Shown here in pieces: positions 17,801 to 29,219 of a stretch of DNA of 64,000 nt. How positions within the stretch are numbered: the stretch's first letter is position 1; each line of letters begins with the position of its first letter. Source of the stretch: Haliea salexigens DSM 19537 (GTDB lineage Bacteria; Pseudomonadota; Gammaproteobacteria; Pseudomonadales; Halieaceae). The translations under genes were made by a program, and so were the position numbers. Under the pieces are notes generated by a model. The model saw only the letters and a program-made list of their open reading frames with translations, did no database searches and was not told where the DNA came from. The stretch covers positions 1 through 64,000 of the forward strand of contig NZ_AUHJ01000002.1 in NCBI RefSeq assembly GCF_000423125.1. Direction: 5' to 3'.

Positions 17801-17960
17801 CTTCGGTTTCCACAAAGACCTGCACCAACGCCGGTGAAATATCCGGGTAGGCGTCAACCGGCAGGGTGCGATAGGCGAAGTAACCGCCGATAAGCATCGC
17901 CAGAGAGATCACGACCACTAACAGTCGGTTCTCCAGCGCAAAACGAATAAGAGTATGCAT
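14859..17960 (-). CDS. czcA: HME-RND heavy-metal efflux pump, second system
   Basis: Inner-membrane RND pump of 1033 aa. It has the full 12-helix layout with two periplasmic loops. The fourth-helix signature reads GIAIAIGMMVDGAVVVVEN: the aspartate and glutamate equivalent to CzcA D408 and E415 are kept (about D404, E411), but the position of D402 is not acidic. That pattern belongs to a different HME subclass from the pump at 8940, so the two systems probably differ in substrate range. Gene order after it on the minus strand is the PII-like gene. GC content looks higher than in the first cluster. Confidence 0.92.
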   Translation of the reverse strand: MHTLIRFALENRLLVVVISLAMLIGGYFAYRTLPVDAYPDISPALVQVFVETEGLAPEEVEKYVTYPIESAMNGLPQLDHVRSISNFGLSVVNIYFEDGTDIYFARQLVGERLQVAREAIPDGFGEPVMGPITTGLGQILFYVLEDTSGQYSNTELREIQDWIVKFNLQTVKGVTEVLSIGGEVKQFQVRIDPDALIRYDVSLPDIKERIEANNANAGAQFIVKNDEEYIVRSVGLATDLEALRNIVVKTIDGTPVYLHQLGELDIGGEIRRGLTSKDGEGEVVVGMVLKLIGSNTSQVIGAVKEELATINANLPEGIEVQPYYDQATLVKAAVSTVINALLQGIILVALVLLAFMGGFRPSLVVALSIPFSVGFTFLAMKFFDISANLMSLGGIAIAIGMMVDGAVVVVENIDRMLRESSPDESRLHLVARACQSVARPILFAISIIIIVFLPLFTLQGVEGATFRPLAYTVAVAMLGSLFFALIVAPVASSLLMKRPETDPDKPRKDIVSLLLKGYQPLVEAMVARRWIAVTLAAVVLLIGVAVAPRLGSEFVPRFNEGDLLIRATMAPSISLEKAETTIGVFERQLMAAFPEVTQVVSRIGRGEVGAHADPVNNAEIFVALKPQDQWQSAETLDGLYAAMSEKFADFPGAQFNFTQPIAAAVDELLTGTKAELAAKLFGDDLDVLVEKAQAIEKVMRTVQGAQDVQRDQIGGTPQLRISLNREAIARYGLNVSDVQRTLSVAVGGSEAGQVFEGIRRFDIYVRLEEPARNRADVIGQLIIKNAAGQRIPLEELAAIEEVVGPRQITRENNQRFITIQTNVRDRDIGSFVAEADAAIKQQVDLPPGYFLKWGGQFELQQQANKRLMIVVPITLALVFLMLFVNFRSLRNALLIMLNIPLALVGGIVALWLSGQSLSVPASVGFIALFGIALENGLVLVSYLNELVKDGVSIAEASVRAACARLRAVIMTAVTTALGLFPLLFATGTGSEVQRPLATVVVGGLVTATILTLLVIPALYHWFADKPADMSESH

Positions 17961-17975
17961 ACTGTGCTCCCGCGA

Positions 17976-19022
17976 TTAGTGGTTGTGACCGGATTCGAAT
18001 TCACTTTTCTGTAGCTGGGCCTTGAGCACGAAGCCACCCTTGGCGACATAGCGTTCACCCGCGTCGAGGCCCGCCAATATCTCCACCGCGTCGCTGTCAC
18101 CGCGACCGAGCTTGGCCGGACGGGGTTCCCAGCTGCCGTCGTGCTGAACGAATATTGTGGGTTGGCCCTCCAGGTCGATAACGGCGGTTCTAGGTGCCAC
18201 CACCTCTGCAGGAAATTCTCCCAGGGTAATCTGGCCTTCAATGAACATTCCCGGCTTCCAATCATTGTCAGGATTGGCCAGGAAGACCCGCGCCAGGCCT
18301 GTGCGGGTGGCCTCGTCTACCAGCGGCGCCACATAGTCCAGGCTGGTCTCCACGGGTGCAGGGCCATGGCTGGTAGTGATTCGCACCGGCTGTCCGGTTT
18401 TTACCAGCGGCACCTGCTTGGGATAGAGGGCAATATCCACCCACAGGGTGGACAGGTTCGCGACCACAAAAGCGGTATCGTCGGGCGCCAGGTGTTCTCC
18501 CAGGGTGACGTGGCGTTTGATAACCACGCCGTCGATCAGGGATTTCAGCTGAAAGCGAGACAGGGTCTCGGAGCTCTCGGCCACGGCGAGCACATCGCCG
18601 GCCTTGACCCGGTCACCGGTTTTTGCCTGTACCTCGACGATCTTTGCCGCAAAGCGGGGCGTGATATGGGCCACGGCCTCCTCGTTGAGTTTCACCTCGC
18701 CGGGCAGCGAGACCTGTTGGCGAATCACACCGGCTTCAGCAGTGTCGATTTCACCACCAAAGTCCCGTAGCAGGTCGGCGCTAAAAGTCAGCTCGGGCTC
18801 TTCGTCTTCATGGCCTTCATGACCGGCTTCTTCGGCATGGTCGCCTTCATCTTCAGCGTGATCTTCCCCGGCATGTTCCTCTTCCGAGTGTTGCTTTTCA
18901 TCTGCGTGCTGAGCGCCTTCTTCGGTGTGAGCGCCTTGATCTGATGGGGCGGCGATTGCGCTTTGAGATGCCATGGCAGCAAGCAGCAAGCCGCCCATTA
19001 AATAATTCAGTAACTTGTTCAT
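17976..19022 (-). CDS. czcB: RND efflux adaptor with His/Glu-rich N-terminus, CzcB type
   Basis: Periplasmic adaptor of 348 aa. After the signal peptide (ending SAIA) residues 28-72 form a dense His/Glu/Asp stretch of repeated HAEE, HEGH and EDHAED units, a likely metal-binding reservoir. The barrel-sandwich domain (EVQAKTGDRVKAGDVLAV) and beta-barrel follow, and the protein ends FESGHNH. The paralogue at 7923 has only a remnant of the His-rich part. ATG overlaps the czcC stop by 4 bp, and 15 bp separate it from czcA. Confidence 0.92.
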   Translation of the reverse strand: MNKLLNYLMGGLLLAAMASQSAIAAPSDQGAHTEEGAQHADEKQHSEEEHAGEDHAEDEGDHAEEAGHEGHEDEEPELTFSADLLRDFGGEIDTAEAGVIRQQVSLPGEVKLNEEAVAHITPRFAAKIVEVQAKTGDRVKAGDVLAVAESSETLSRFQLKSLIDGVVIKRHVTLGEHLAPDDTAFVVANLSTLWVDIALYPKQVPLVKTGQPVRITTSHGPAPVETSLDYVAPLVDEATRTGLARVFLANPDNDWKPGMFIEGQITLGEFPAEVVAPRTAVIDLEGQPTIFVQHDGSWEPRPAKLGRGDSDAVEILAGLDAGERYVAKGGFVLKAQLQKSEFESGHNH

Positions 19023-20434
19023 TGTGATTCATCCTGTGGCGAAAGAGACGCTTTATCATCGATGCTGTCCAGCGTGGGCAGGCGCAGATTGGACCGGAAA
19101 TCATTGGCCGCGCCGGTGGGGTAGAGTGACTGACGCTCCCCCGTGAGCGGCTGGCCGGTCAAGGTCTCCAGGGTGATAAGGGTTTGGTGAAAATCGGTGG
19201 CGGCGGCAACGGCCTCGGTTTCGAAGGACAGCAGCTGGCGCCGGGCTTCCACCAGTTCCAGATAGGAAAAACGCCCGTCGCCGTAGCCTTCCTGAATCAG
19301 CGCCAATGCCTGCTGTGCCTCGGGCAGTATCTGTTCACGCAGCAGGGTAACCCGCTCACGGGCCTGTTCCAGTTGGGCGAAGGCATTGCGCAGTTCCGTG
19401 AAAACCTTCACCCGGGTGGCTTTCTCTTCGAGATCCAGTTTCGCCAGATCCTCCCGCGCGGCCCTGATGTCGCCCTGGTTGCGGTTAGAGACGCCAAGAG
19501 GCATGGAAAACGAAAAAACCACACCCGTATCGCCGGTTCCCTCGACCCGTCTGATGCCCGCGCCGACTTCGATGTCCTGCCGGCCCCGGGCAATGGCTAG
19601 GTCCAGTTCGGCCTGGCGCAGTCTTTCCAGGGTTATAAACTGTTGCAGCTGCGGGGCCCGCTCCAGTTGGAGTTGGACGCTGGCAAACTCAGGCGTCGGC
19701 GCTAACGCGAAGAGTTCGGCCTCTACATCACCAAAATCCGCCGAGGTTTCGCCCCACAGGCTCGCCAGGCGCCGCTTGGCATTGCCAAGGCGCACGGTGA
19801 GATTGCTCACCGCCAGCTTGGCCTGCATCAGATCCGTGCGGGCACGGCTCAGTTCGGCCCGGCTGGCGCTGCCAGCGTCAAACCGCCTTTGGGCGACGTT
19901 TTCTGCGGCGCTGGTAAAGTCCACGACTTGCCGGGCAAAGGCCAGCAGGCGCTGGGTTTGCGCCACTTCCAGGTAACGGCTGGCCGCCGCCGACAGTGCG
20001 TCGAGGCGGGCCAGTTCGTAATCGCGCTCGAGGGTTTGGCGACGCCACTGGCCGACATCCCGGCGCAGAGGGCGCTTGCCGCCCATCTCAATGACCTGGC
20101 TAAGCGCCAGGGTGGTTTCCATGGCGTCGGTGCCCGAGAACTCGCCGTTACCGGCGATATTTTCGACATCGAGGGAGACCTGTGGATTGGGTCGGAACCC
20201 GGCCTGGAGGGCCCGCGCCTCGGCCGCGCGAATATCGTAGGGATACATCGCCAATTCGGGGTTATCACTGAGGACCCGGGCGAAGGCCTCGGGTAGGGTC
20301 AGTGTTGCCGGGTCGCGGTCAGCGGCCTGGATAAGCCCAGATAAGCTTACCAGCGCGCCGCAAATTAGCAGGCGCGTTGTCCGGATTATCAGGCTTCGGC
20401 CTGAATCCGGGGACAAACGGAATAGCATGAACAT
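19019..20434 (-). CDS. czcC: Outer-membrane efflux factor, CzcC type, second system
   Basis: TolC-superfamily outer-membrane protein of 471 aa. An N-terminal hydrophobic segment (LLICGALVSLSGLIQA) precedes two OEP repeats. The landmark ALSQVIEMGGKRPLRR matches ALSSVIEMGDKRAAR of the first system, and EEATRQxL-like helices recur in both halves. It is the first structural gene after the czcI-like gene, 63 bp away, and overlaps czcB. Confidence 0.9.
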   Translation of the reverse strand: MFMLFRLSPDSGRSLIIRTTRLLICGALVSLSGLIQAADRDPATLTLPEAFARVLSDNPELAMYPYDIRAAEARALQAGFRPNPQVSLDVENIAGNGEFSGTDAMETTLALSQVIEMGGKRPLRRDVGQWRRQTLERDYELARLDALSAAASRYLEVAQTQRLLAFARQVVDFTSAAENVAQRRFDAGSASRAELSRARTDLMQAKLAVSNLTVRLGNAKRRLASLWGETSADFGDVEAELFALAPTPEFASVQLQLERAPQLQQFITLERLRQAELDLAIARGRQDIEVGAGIRRVEGTGDTGVVFSFSMPLGVSNRNQGDIRAAREDLAKLDLEEKATRVKVFTELRNAFAQLEQARERVTLLREQILPEAQQALALIQEGYGDGRFSYLELVEARRQLLSFETEAVAAATDFHQTLITLETLTGQPLTGERQSLYPTGAANDFRSNLRLPTLDSIDDKASLSPQDESQ

Positions 20435-20497
20435 GAATTACCTCACGTAAAGATTTTTGAAAAATCCTGGCGCCGGTCAATTGACCGGAAAGTGAGG

Positions 20498-20842
20498 TTA
20501 GGCTATGGGCGGACGGAGGATCGCAGCGATGGAGGGAGAGGGGTGGTCGACGGTATAGCGTAGTGTGACCTGGTTAGATGAGGCAGTCGGCAGCGTGGGC
20601 AGCGGCATGGACAGCAGCATATGAGAGCCATGGCAATGGCAGGAGTGGCAATGGCCGGGCGGTGTGTTGTGGTCTGATCCCGGTGACGGGTCTGTCGCTT
20701 GGGTTGAACCGTCTCCCCCGGACATATCCGCCAACTCATGGGGTTGGTGATCCGAATGGATGGGCAATACATCAGCGGCGATGGATAGTGATTGCACTAC
20801 CATCAAGACCGCAAACAGTATTAGCGTCCAGTTTTTTGCCAT
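20498..20842 (-). CDS. CzcI-like periplasmic Cys/His-rich small protein, second system
   Basis: Exported protein of 114 aa that heads the second RND cluster. The signal peptide is MAKNWTLILFAVLMVVQSLS plus IAA. The mature part carries HSDHQPH and the cluster HCHSCHCHGSH at about residues 63-73 and ends LRPPIA. The first cluster has a paralogue with the same order of signal peptide, Cys/His knot and RPPIA end. CzcI is the nearest family I know. The 198-bp gap upstream (20843-21040) holds only a possible promoter; merR reads toward it on the same strand. Confidence 0.65.
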   Translation of the reverse strand: MAKNWTLILFAVLMVVQSLSIAADVLPIHSDHQPHELADMSGGDGSTQATDPSPGSDHNTPPGHCHSCHCHGSHMLLSMPLPTLPTASSNQVTLRYTVDHPSPSIAAILRPPIA

Positions 20843-21040
20843 TCGGTTATCTAGCGACTCGGTTAGAAGGAGATCCGAAGTCTAACATAAGTCAAGGTTC
20901 GATCAACTCAGGCCATTGTCCGAAATAGAGTTTCGCCAGCTGGGGGGGTAGGTTGCCCAAAGGCTGGTCTCGTTTTTTTTGGTTTGGACCTTGTACATCG
21001 CATCCGACTAGTTGCGACGATCTTTTTGTCATGTGTTCCA

Positions 21041-21445
21041 TCATTTGGTAGCTGTATCAAACCCCTCGTGGAGGGAACCGATCAGCGGGCAGGTGACATT
21101 GTCCTTCTGGGTGCAGCACTCCTCGACGAGTTGGTCGAGCACGCCTTCAATTTGCTGAAGACTGCGGATCTTGTCTCGCACGTTGCCCAGCTTGCGCTCG
21201 CCCAGTGCTTTGGCCTCGTCGCAATGGGTGCCGTCTTCGAGTTTCAGCAGTTCTCCGATTTCCTCCAGACTGAATCCCAGCCATCGCGCCCTGCGGATGA
21301 ATCGAAGCCGTGCCAGCGCGTCCTCGTCGTAGCGGCGAATCCCGCCTAAGGGCTTCTCAGGCTCTGTCATCAGCCCCAGCCGCTGGTAGTAGCGAATAGT
21401 TTCGACGTTTATCTCTGCGGCCTTGGCCAGACTGCCGATGGTCAT
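21041..21445 (-). CDS. merR: Mercury-responsive regulator MerR
   Basis: A 134-aa dimeric repressor/activator of mercury resistance, counted from ATG 21445; ATG 21469 would add eight residues and reach toward the operator. The helix-turn-helix TIGSLAKAAEINVETIRYYQ, the long dimer helix and all three mercury-binding cysteines are present: C75 (HCDEAK), C110 and C119, equivalent to Tn501 MerR C82, C117 and C126. It is divergent from merTPA across the operator at 21475-21505. Confidence 0.95.
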   Translation of the reverse strand: MTIGSLAKAAEINVETIRYYQRLGLMTEPEKPLGGIRRYDEDALARLRFIRRARWLGFSLEEIGELLKLEDGTHCDEAKALGERKLGNVRDKIRSLQQIEGVLDQLVEECCTQKDNVTCPLIGSLHEGFDTATK

Positions 21446-21474
21446 GGATGTGTTTTGAGAACCGGACACGTTGC

Positions 21475-21505
21475 TTGACTCCGTAGTCGACTACGGAGAT
21501 AAGCT
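21475..21505 (+). promoter_or_regulatory. mer operator-promoter
   Basis: TTGACT (21475-21480) and TAAGCT (21500-21505) flank a 19-bp spacer. A perfect 20-bp palindrome, CTCCGTAGTCGACTACGGAG, occupies 21479-21498. This matches the layout of the classic mer operator, where MerR bends the DNA to realign -35 and -10. It serves merTPA rightwards and merR leftwards. Confidence 0.92.
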
Positions 21506-21542
21506 TGCCACAGTGGTGAATAAAACAACAGGAGGTTTGCCC

Positions 21543-21893
21543 ATGCCTGAATCCAAACCGGGACGCGGTTCGTTGCTTGCCGGGGGTGTCGCAGCCTTGC
21601 TGGCCTCTGCCTGTTGCCTGGTACCGTTGGTGTTGGTGGTGCTGGGGTTTTCCGGCGCCTGGATCGGTAATTTAACCGCATTGGAACCCTATCGTCCCTG
21701 GTTTCTGGGCGCTGCCCTGGTGGCCATGGTGTTGGCCTGGCGCCAGATATACCGGCCCACCAGGGCTTGTGAACCCGGCGATGTGTGCGCTGCACCCAGG
21801 GTGCATGGCGTTTACAAAGCCGCCTTCTGGTTCGTAGCGTTACTGATCGCCATCGCTGCGGTGTTCCCCTATGTCCTACCCCTGTTTTACTGA
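21543..21893 (+). CDS. merT: Mercuric ion transporter MerT
   Basis: Inner-membrane protein of 116 aa that takes Hg(II) from MerP and delivers it to MerA. Three membrane helices are seen. The first has the vicinal cysteines ASACCLVPL (C24, C25), and the loop before the third has a second pair in CEPGDVC. GGAGG lies 8 bp before ATG 21543. It is first in merTPA. Confidence 0.95.
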   Translation: MPESKPGRGSLLAGGVAALLASACCLVPLVLVVLGFSGAWIGNLTALEPYRPWFLGAALVAMVLAWRQIYRPTRACEPGDVCAAPRVHGVYKAAFWFVALLIAIAAVFPYVLPLFY

Positions 21894-21905
21894 GAGGTCC
21901 GCAAC

Positions 21906-22202
21906 ATGAAAAAGTCCTTACTTGTAAGTTCACTGTTTGCCCTGTTCAGTCTACCCCTCTGGGGCGCGGAGCAGACCGTCACGCTGGATGTGCCCGGTAT
22001 GACCTGCGCCGCCTGCCCGATCACCGTAATGACTGCGCTCAAGCGGGTTGACGGTGTCAGGCAGGTCGATGTCAGCTTCGAGCAGCGCGAAGCCAGGGTC
22101 ACCTTCGAGGACACGCAAACCTCCGTTACAGAGTTGACGGAGGCCACGGCCAATGCCGGTTATCCATCTACCCTCAAACAAAGCTCGGCAGATCAGAAGT
22201 AA
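21906..22202 (+). CDS. merP: Periplasmic mercury-binding protein MerP
   Basis: A 98-aa periplasmic carrier. A signal peptide (MKKSLLVSSLFALFSLPLWG, cleavage near AEQ) precedes a heavy-metal-associated domain with GMTCAACP. MerP binds Hg(II) through this cysteine pair and hands it to MerT. It starts 12 bp after merT. Confidence 0.95.
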   Translation: MKKSLLVSSLFALFSLPLWGAEQTVTLDVPGMTCAACPITVMTALKRVDGVRQVDVSFEQREARVTFEDTQTSVTELTEATANAGYPSTLKQSSADQK

Positions 22203-22229
22203 TGAGATTGTAGGGTAATTTTCGGATAG

Positions 22230-23645
<1,416 letters not shown>

Positions 23646-23660
23646 GGCTGCGTTCCCGGC

Positions 23661-24530
23661 TCAGTCGGCATTCCTGATCAGGCGCGGCAGCCAGCGCAGA
23701 TATGCGACCATGCCGAACAACTCGACCAGGGATTGGAAGACGATGACAACGATGGCGGCACGCCAGGGCTCCGGCAGTGACAGCGCCAGCGGCAGCATGA
23801 CGAAGGAGTTGCGGGTACCAAAGCTGAAGGTGAGGGTACGGCCGATAGTGGGCGTGAACCCGAATAGCTCACTGAGCCCCTTGCCGATAATGGCGGCGGC
23901 AATCAGGTAAAGCACAAAAACCACAAGCGCCGACCACAGCAGGGCGCCACTGTCGATCACCAGGCTGACCTGGGAGCCGGCAATCAGAAACACCACCAGT
24001 GCCAGCAACGGCACGGGCAGCCACCCAAGCCAGTCCACCAGTGTTTGCGCGCGCGGGTGCTTTTCCGTCAACTGTTCGGTTAACCAGGCCAGGATCAGTG
24101 GGGTGACAATCAATCCGAAGAAGGCTGGCAGCAAGTGGCTGCCGACCGCCAGCTCAATGGCGATATTGCCCATGAAAAGCCAGATATAAACGGGTAGCAA
24201 AATGAGCTGCACAATCAGCAGTACCAGCAGCACGCCGAGACGAATAGCGGGATCATCCGGTATCAGCCACAACAGAAGACCAACGACCACCGGTATCAGG
24301 ATAAAATTGCCCGTCAGCAAAGCGGCCAGAAAGCGGCGATCACGAAATGCCGACCTGAGATGTATCAGTGGTACCTGAGTGAAAGTGGTATACAGAAGAA
24401 CACCTAGGGCCGGCCAAAGCAACACTTCCCAATGACGGGTCTGCTCTGGTGACATCCAGCCGATGGCCATGCCGACCAGGATGGCAACCAGATAAATCCA
24501 GACCTGATATCGCTCCAGTTGTTCGCGCAT
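23661..24530 (-). CDS. Arsenite/bile-acid-type permease (SBF/ACR3 superfamily)
   Basis: Inner-membrane protein of 289 aa with about nine or ten hydrophobic helices. The fold signature of the SBF/ACR3 superfamily is seen in the pattern LLYTTFTQVPL and in SFGTRNSFVMLPLALSLP. Proteins of this subgroup are annotated as arsenic resistance proteins and are common in metal islands. I do not see a clear ACR3 cysteine in the fourth helix, so arsenite as substrate is a guess. It is convergent with merA, with 15 bp between stops. Confidence 0.72.
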   Translation of the reverse strand: MREQLERYQVWIYLVAILVGMAIGWMSPEQTRHWEVLLWPALGVLLYTTFTQVPLIHLRSAFRDRRFLAALLTGNFILIPVVVGLLLWLIPDDPAIRLGVLLVLLIVQLILLPVYIWLFMGNIAIELAVGSHLLPAFFGLIVTPLILAWLTEQLTEKHPRAQTLVDWLGWLPVPLLALVVFLIAGSQVSLVIDSGALLWSALVVFVLYLIAAAIIGKGLSELFGFTPTIGRTLTFSFGTRNSFVMLPLALSLPEPWRAAIVVIVFQSLVELFGMVAYLRWLPRLIRNAD

Positions 24531-25032
24531 TTAAAGCTGTTCCTGCTGTTTTTCGAGGGCACGATAGTATCATTGGTGCGCAATGAGCTCCCGGGACACG
24601 CCCTAAGGGCTTCGGCAGACTCATCGAAAGGACTGAAATCTCTTTAGGCGGTGTCGGGAGAGATACGGTAAAATGGCCAGTGCCAGCATTTCACCTTTTT
24701 GCCGGCTAGTAGAGGGGAGGGTGTCCCTAAAGGGTTGTTGGTTTTTCCCCAGTTTGGCAGGTTCTGACCCTGTTGAGCGGGGTCACGGATGTAAGGTTAG
24801 TAGAACCTAAAGAAGCTGGTCAATTGCTCATGGACATACTGAGATATTTCGAGAGGGTAGAAAGCTATAGTCTTTAGCTTTGGTAATAGGTGTGGTGTAG
24901 CTTGAAATGTTTATTAGAAGGCATGCTTTAGATTTCTTCACATTACTCAGATTTGTATCCCAGTTGTATCCCAGAATTTCTATCTAGGTTGTGGGGTATA
25001 AAATAATCCGTTGCGTTTATGTAAGGGGGGGA
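24531..25032. other. Gene-free island edge with short repeats
   Basis: No gene is supported here. The AT-rich end holds two direct copies of TTGTATCCCAG near 24953-24976. An inverted copy, TGGGATACAA, is at 25146-25155 on the other side of the tRNA. Such repeats look like arm sites of a tyrosine integrase. No integrase gene is present in the 25 kb to the left. Confidence 0.5.
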
Positions 25033-25119
25033 TGGTACCAGAGGCCGGACTCGAACCGGCACACCATTGCTGGCGGGAGATTTTGAATCTCCTGTGTCTA
25101 CCAATTTCACCACTCTGGC
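25033..25119 (-). tRNA. tRNA-Leu (anticodon CAA)
   Basis: An 87-nt class II tRNA read on the minus strand. The acceptor GCCAGAG pairs with CTCTGGT (G-U at the end). The D arm TGGTGAAATTGGTAGACAC, anticodon stem GGAGA/TCTCC with loop TTCAAAA, a long variable arm, the T arm GCCGG-TTCGAGT-CCGGC and an encoded CCA are all present. The loop gives anticodon CAA, decoding UUG. Confidence 0.95.
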
Positions 25120-25163
25120 ACTGCTTAGATTTTACTATTTTCCCTTGGGATACAAAATCGCTT

Positions 25164-25207
25164 GAGAATTTTGAATCCCCTGTGTCTACCAATTTCACCA
25201 CTCCGGC
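25164..25207 (-). pseudogene. Truncated tRNA-Leu 5' half (attachment-site remnant)
   Basis: Read on the minus strand this is a near-copy of the first 44 nt of the tRNA-Leu at 25119, from GCCGGAG through the D arm to the anticodon loop TTCAAAA. It then diverges into TATCCC-containing DNA with no variable or T arm. A broken 5' half next to an intact gene is what an integration event at the anticodon loop leaves behind. It is not a functional tRNA. Confidence 0.85.
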
Positions 25208-25397
25208 AGAGAGTGCGGGTGCCGCAGGGCAGCCCGTGGAGAGGGCGCGATTATAGCAACCCGCGCTGTTCCTGCAATGATTTTCCTTAACCTTCAGGCG
25301 GTTTGCGGGTAGACTTCGCCCGGCTTGTGCGGATTGACGCGCGGGCATGGGTGGCGCCTCCGGGGCCGACATTCTGAGTATCGAAGGAGAAAAGAGC

Positions 25398-25655
25398 ATG
25401 GCAATGAAATTGGTCAAGAAGACGGACGAGTACAGCATTTTCCAGCGTGGTGACGAGCGCTACGCAGTGAAAGATGCCAACCGCAAGCCGGTCAACGGCG
25501 AGGAAAAAGTGCGGATTCTGTCTGCTGAAGGCCTGGTGAAAGCGCCGGCACCGAAGCCGGTGGAAGCACCCGCAGAGGAAGCAACCGAAGAAGCGACCGA
25601 GGAAGCGACTGCCGAGGCAGACGCACCCGCGGCGGAAGGCGATGCCGAAGCCTGA
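25398..25655 (+). CDS. Small conserved protein with acidic Ala/Glu tail
   Basis: An 85-aa protein. ATG 25398 is chosen because AAGGAG lies a suitable distance upstream. The first 48 residues form a compact basic unit ([20 protein letters not shown]) reminiscent of small beta domains; the tail is a low-complexity run of Pro, Ala and Glu with repeated EEAT units. I do not recognise a named family. It is followed by a strong terminator, so it is a single-gene unit. Confidence 0.75.
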   Translation: MAMKLVKKTDEYSIFQRGDERYAVKDANRKPVNGEEKVRILSAEGLVKAPAPKPVEAPAEEATEEATEEATAEADAPAAEGDAEA

Positions 25656-25674
25656 GCGTCCACTCGGAGCAGGG

Positions 25675-25700
25675 AGCCGGCTTGAGGCCGGCTTTTTTTT
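25675..25700 (+). terminator. Intrinsic terminator
   Basis: AGCCGGC (25675-25681) pairs with GCCGGCT (25687-25693) around a 5-base loop and is followed by a run of T to 25700. It ends the small gene at 25398 and stops 2 bp before the queA start codon. Confidence 0.9.
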
Positions 25701-25702
25701 CG

Positions 25703-27891
<2,189 letters not shown>

Positions 27892-27894
27892 TTC

Positions 27895-28503
27895 GTGAGC
27901 ACGTCCGCGCAGCTGTTTGAGCGGTTGCGGCAGGCCTTGCCCATGCTGCGCGCGCCCTGGGCCGGCAGTGGGCGTCAGGCGGGCGTGCTGGTGGCGCTGA
28001 CCGACGAGGAGAATCCCCGTGTGCTGCTGGGCAGGCGCGCCCTGCATTTGCCTCTGCACCCGGGTGAAATCGCTTTTCCCGGTGGCAAGCGGGAAGTGCA
28101 CGATGCCGGCCCCTGGGATACCGCCCTGCGCGAGGCCTTCGAGGAGGTGGCGTGCCCGCCGGAAGCGGTGTGCCCTCTGGGGGAGTTGCCGCCCCTGCTC
28201 ACGCGCAGCGGTTATACCATTCATCCCTGTGTGGCGATAATTCCTGCCTCGCTGACACTGCGCGCGGACCCCGGTGAAGTTGCCGAGCTGATATTGCCGC
28301 GGCTGGATTGTTTTACCAACCCTGCAGGCTGGCACGTACGCTATATGAACGAACCCACCAGCGGTCAGGCATTGCCGGTGCCACATTTTCGCCTGCCGCA
28401 TGATACGGTATGGGGCACATCGGCCCGCGCACTGTTGCTACTGGTCAACCTGGGCCTGCAGGCAGAGCTGGATGTGTCGGCATTCAAGGAGAATTTGGAA
28501 TGA
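27895..28503 (+). CDS. nudL: CoA pyrophosphatase-type Nudix hydrolase
   Basis: A 202-aa Nudix enzyme. The box is the CoA-type form: [20 protein letters not shown] then EEV. Members cleave CoA or its derivatives to 3',5'-ADP and phosphopantetheine. GTG 27895, 3 bp after the tgt stop, is the start. Its stop overlaps the next start by ATGA coupling. Confidence 0.85.
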   Translation: MSTSAQLFERLRQALPMLRAPWAGSGRQAGVLVALTDEENPRVLLGRRALHLPLHPGEIAFPGGKREVHDAGPWDTALREAFEEVACPPEAVCPLGELPPLLTRSGYTIHPCVAIIPASLTLRADPGEVAELILPRLDCFTNPAGWHVRYMNEPTSGQALPVPHFRLPHDTVWGTSARALLLLVNLGLQAELDVSAFKENLE

Positions 28504-29024
28504 AGTACAGCCTCGATGGGCAGTCGGTAACGCTGGTAGGCGCCGGGCACTTTATTGCGCCCAATGCGGCCGTTATTGGTGATGTCACCCTGCACGAGAA
28601 CAGCAGTGTGTGGTTTAGCTGTGTGCTGCGCGGTGACGCGGAGCGCATTGAAGTGGGCGCCGGCAGCAACATTCAGGACGGCGCCGTGCTACACGCGGAC
28701 CCGGGATTCCCGACGGTCGTCGGCGCCAACGTTACCGTTGGCCACAAGGCCATGCTGCACGGTTGCACGATCGGCGATGGGGCGCTGGTGGGTATCGGTG
28801 CTATCGTGCTCAACGGGGCGAAAGTGGGGCGGAACTGCCTGATAGGCGCGGGAGCGCTGGTAACGGAAGGTATGGAAATACCGGATGGCAGCTTGGTACT
28901 GGGTGCGCCGGCGAAAGTGAAACGGCAGTTTTCCGCCGACGAGCAGGCGGCGGTGGGCCTCAATGCCGAACATTATGTGCAGAATGCGGCGCGTTTCCTG
29001 CGCGGCCTGCAGGAGCAGGCGTGA
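28500..29024 (+). CDS. Gamma-class carbonic anhydrase family protein
   Basis: A 174-aa left-handed beta-helix protein with hexapeptide repeats ([24 protein letters not shown]). Three metal-ligand histidines are apparent in VLHADPG, VGHKA and MLHG. Proteins of this YrdA/PaaY-like group are trimeric, zinc-binding and often have little measured anhydrase activity. ATG 28500 overlaps the nudL stop; its stop overlaps the DUF1289 start (TGATG). Confidence 0.9.
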   Translation: MKYSLDGQSVTLVGAGHFIAPNAAVIGDVTLHENSSVWFSCVLRGDAERIEVGAGSNIQDGAVLHADPGFPTVVGANVTVGHKAMLHGCTIGDGALVGIGAIVLNGAKVGRNCLIGAGALVTEGMEIPDGSLVLGAPAKVKRQFSADEQAAVGLNAEHYVQNAARFLRGLQEQA

Positions 29025-29215
29025 TGGCGCAGGACGAACCCGCGTCGCCCTGCATTTCGGTCTGTTTGCTGGATGAGAACGACATTTGCCTGGGCTGCTA
29101 TCGCAGCGCCGATGAAATTACCGACTGGTTCATGGCCAGCCCGCAGCAGAAGCGCGACATGCTGCTGCGCGCTGCAGACCGGCGTCTGGCGGACGATAAG
29201 CCGCAGTTGCGCTAG
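29024..29215 (+). CDS. DUF1289 protein with Cys4 motif
   Basis: A 63-aa protein with cysteines in CISVCLLDENDICLGC, then YRSADEITDW, the DUF1289 signature. The four cysteines probably bind zinc or an iron-sulfur centre. It is translationally coupled to the carbonic anhydrase gene. Function unknown. Confidence 0.9.
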   Translation: MAQDEPASPCISVCLLDENDICLGCYRSADEITDWFMASPQQKRDMLLRAADRRLADDKPQLR

Positions 29216-29219
29216 TCAG

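Noticed and set aside
25164-25207. Second functional tRNA-Leu
   Set aside because: It lacks the variable arm, T arm and acceptor 3' strand.
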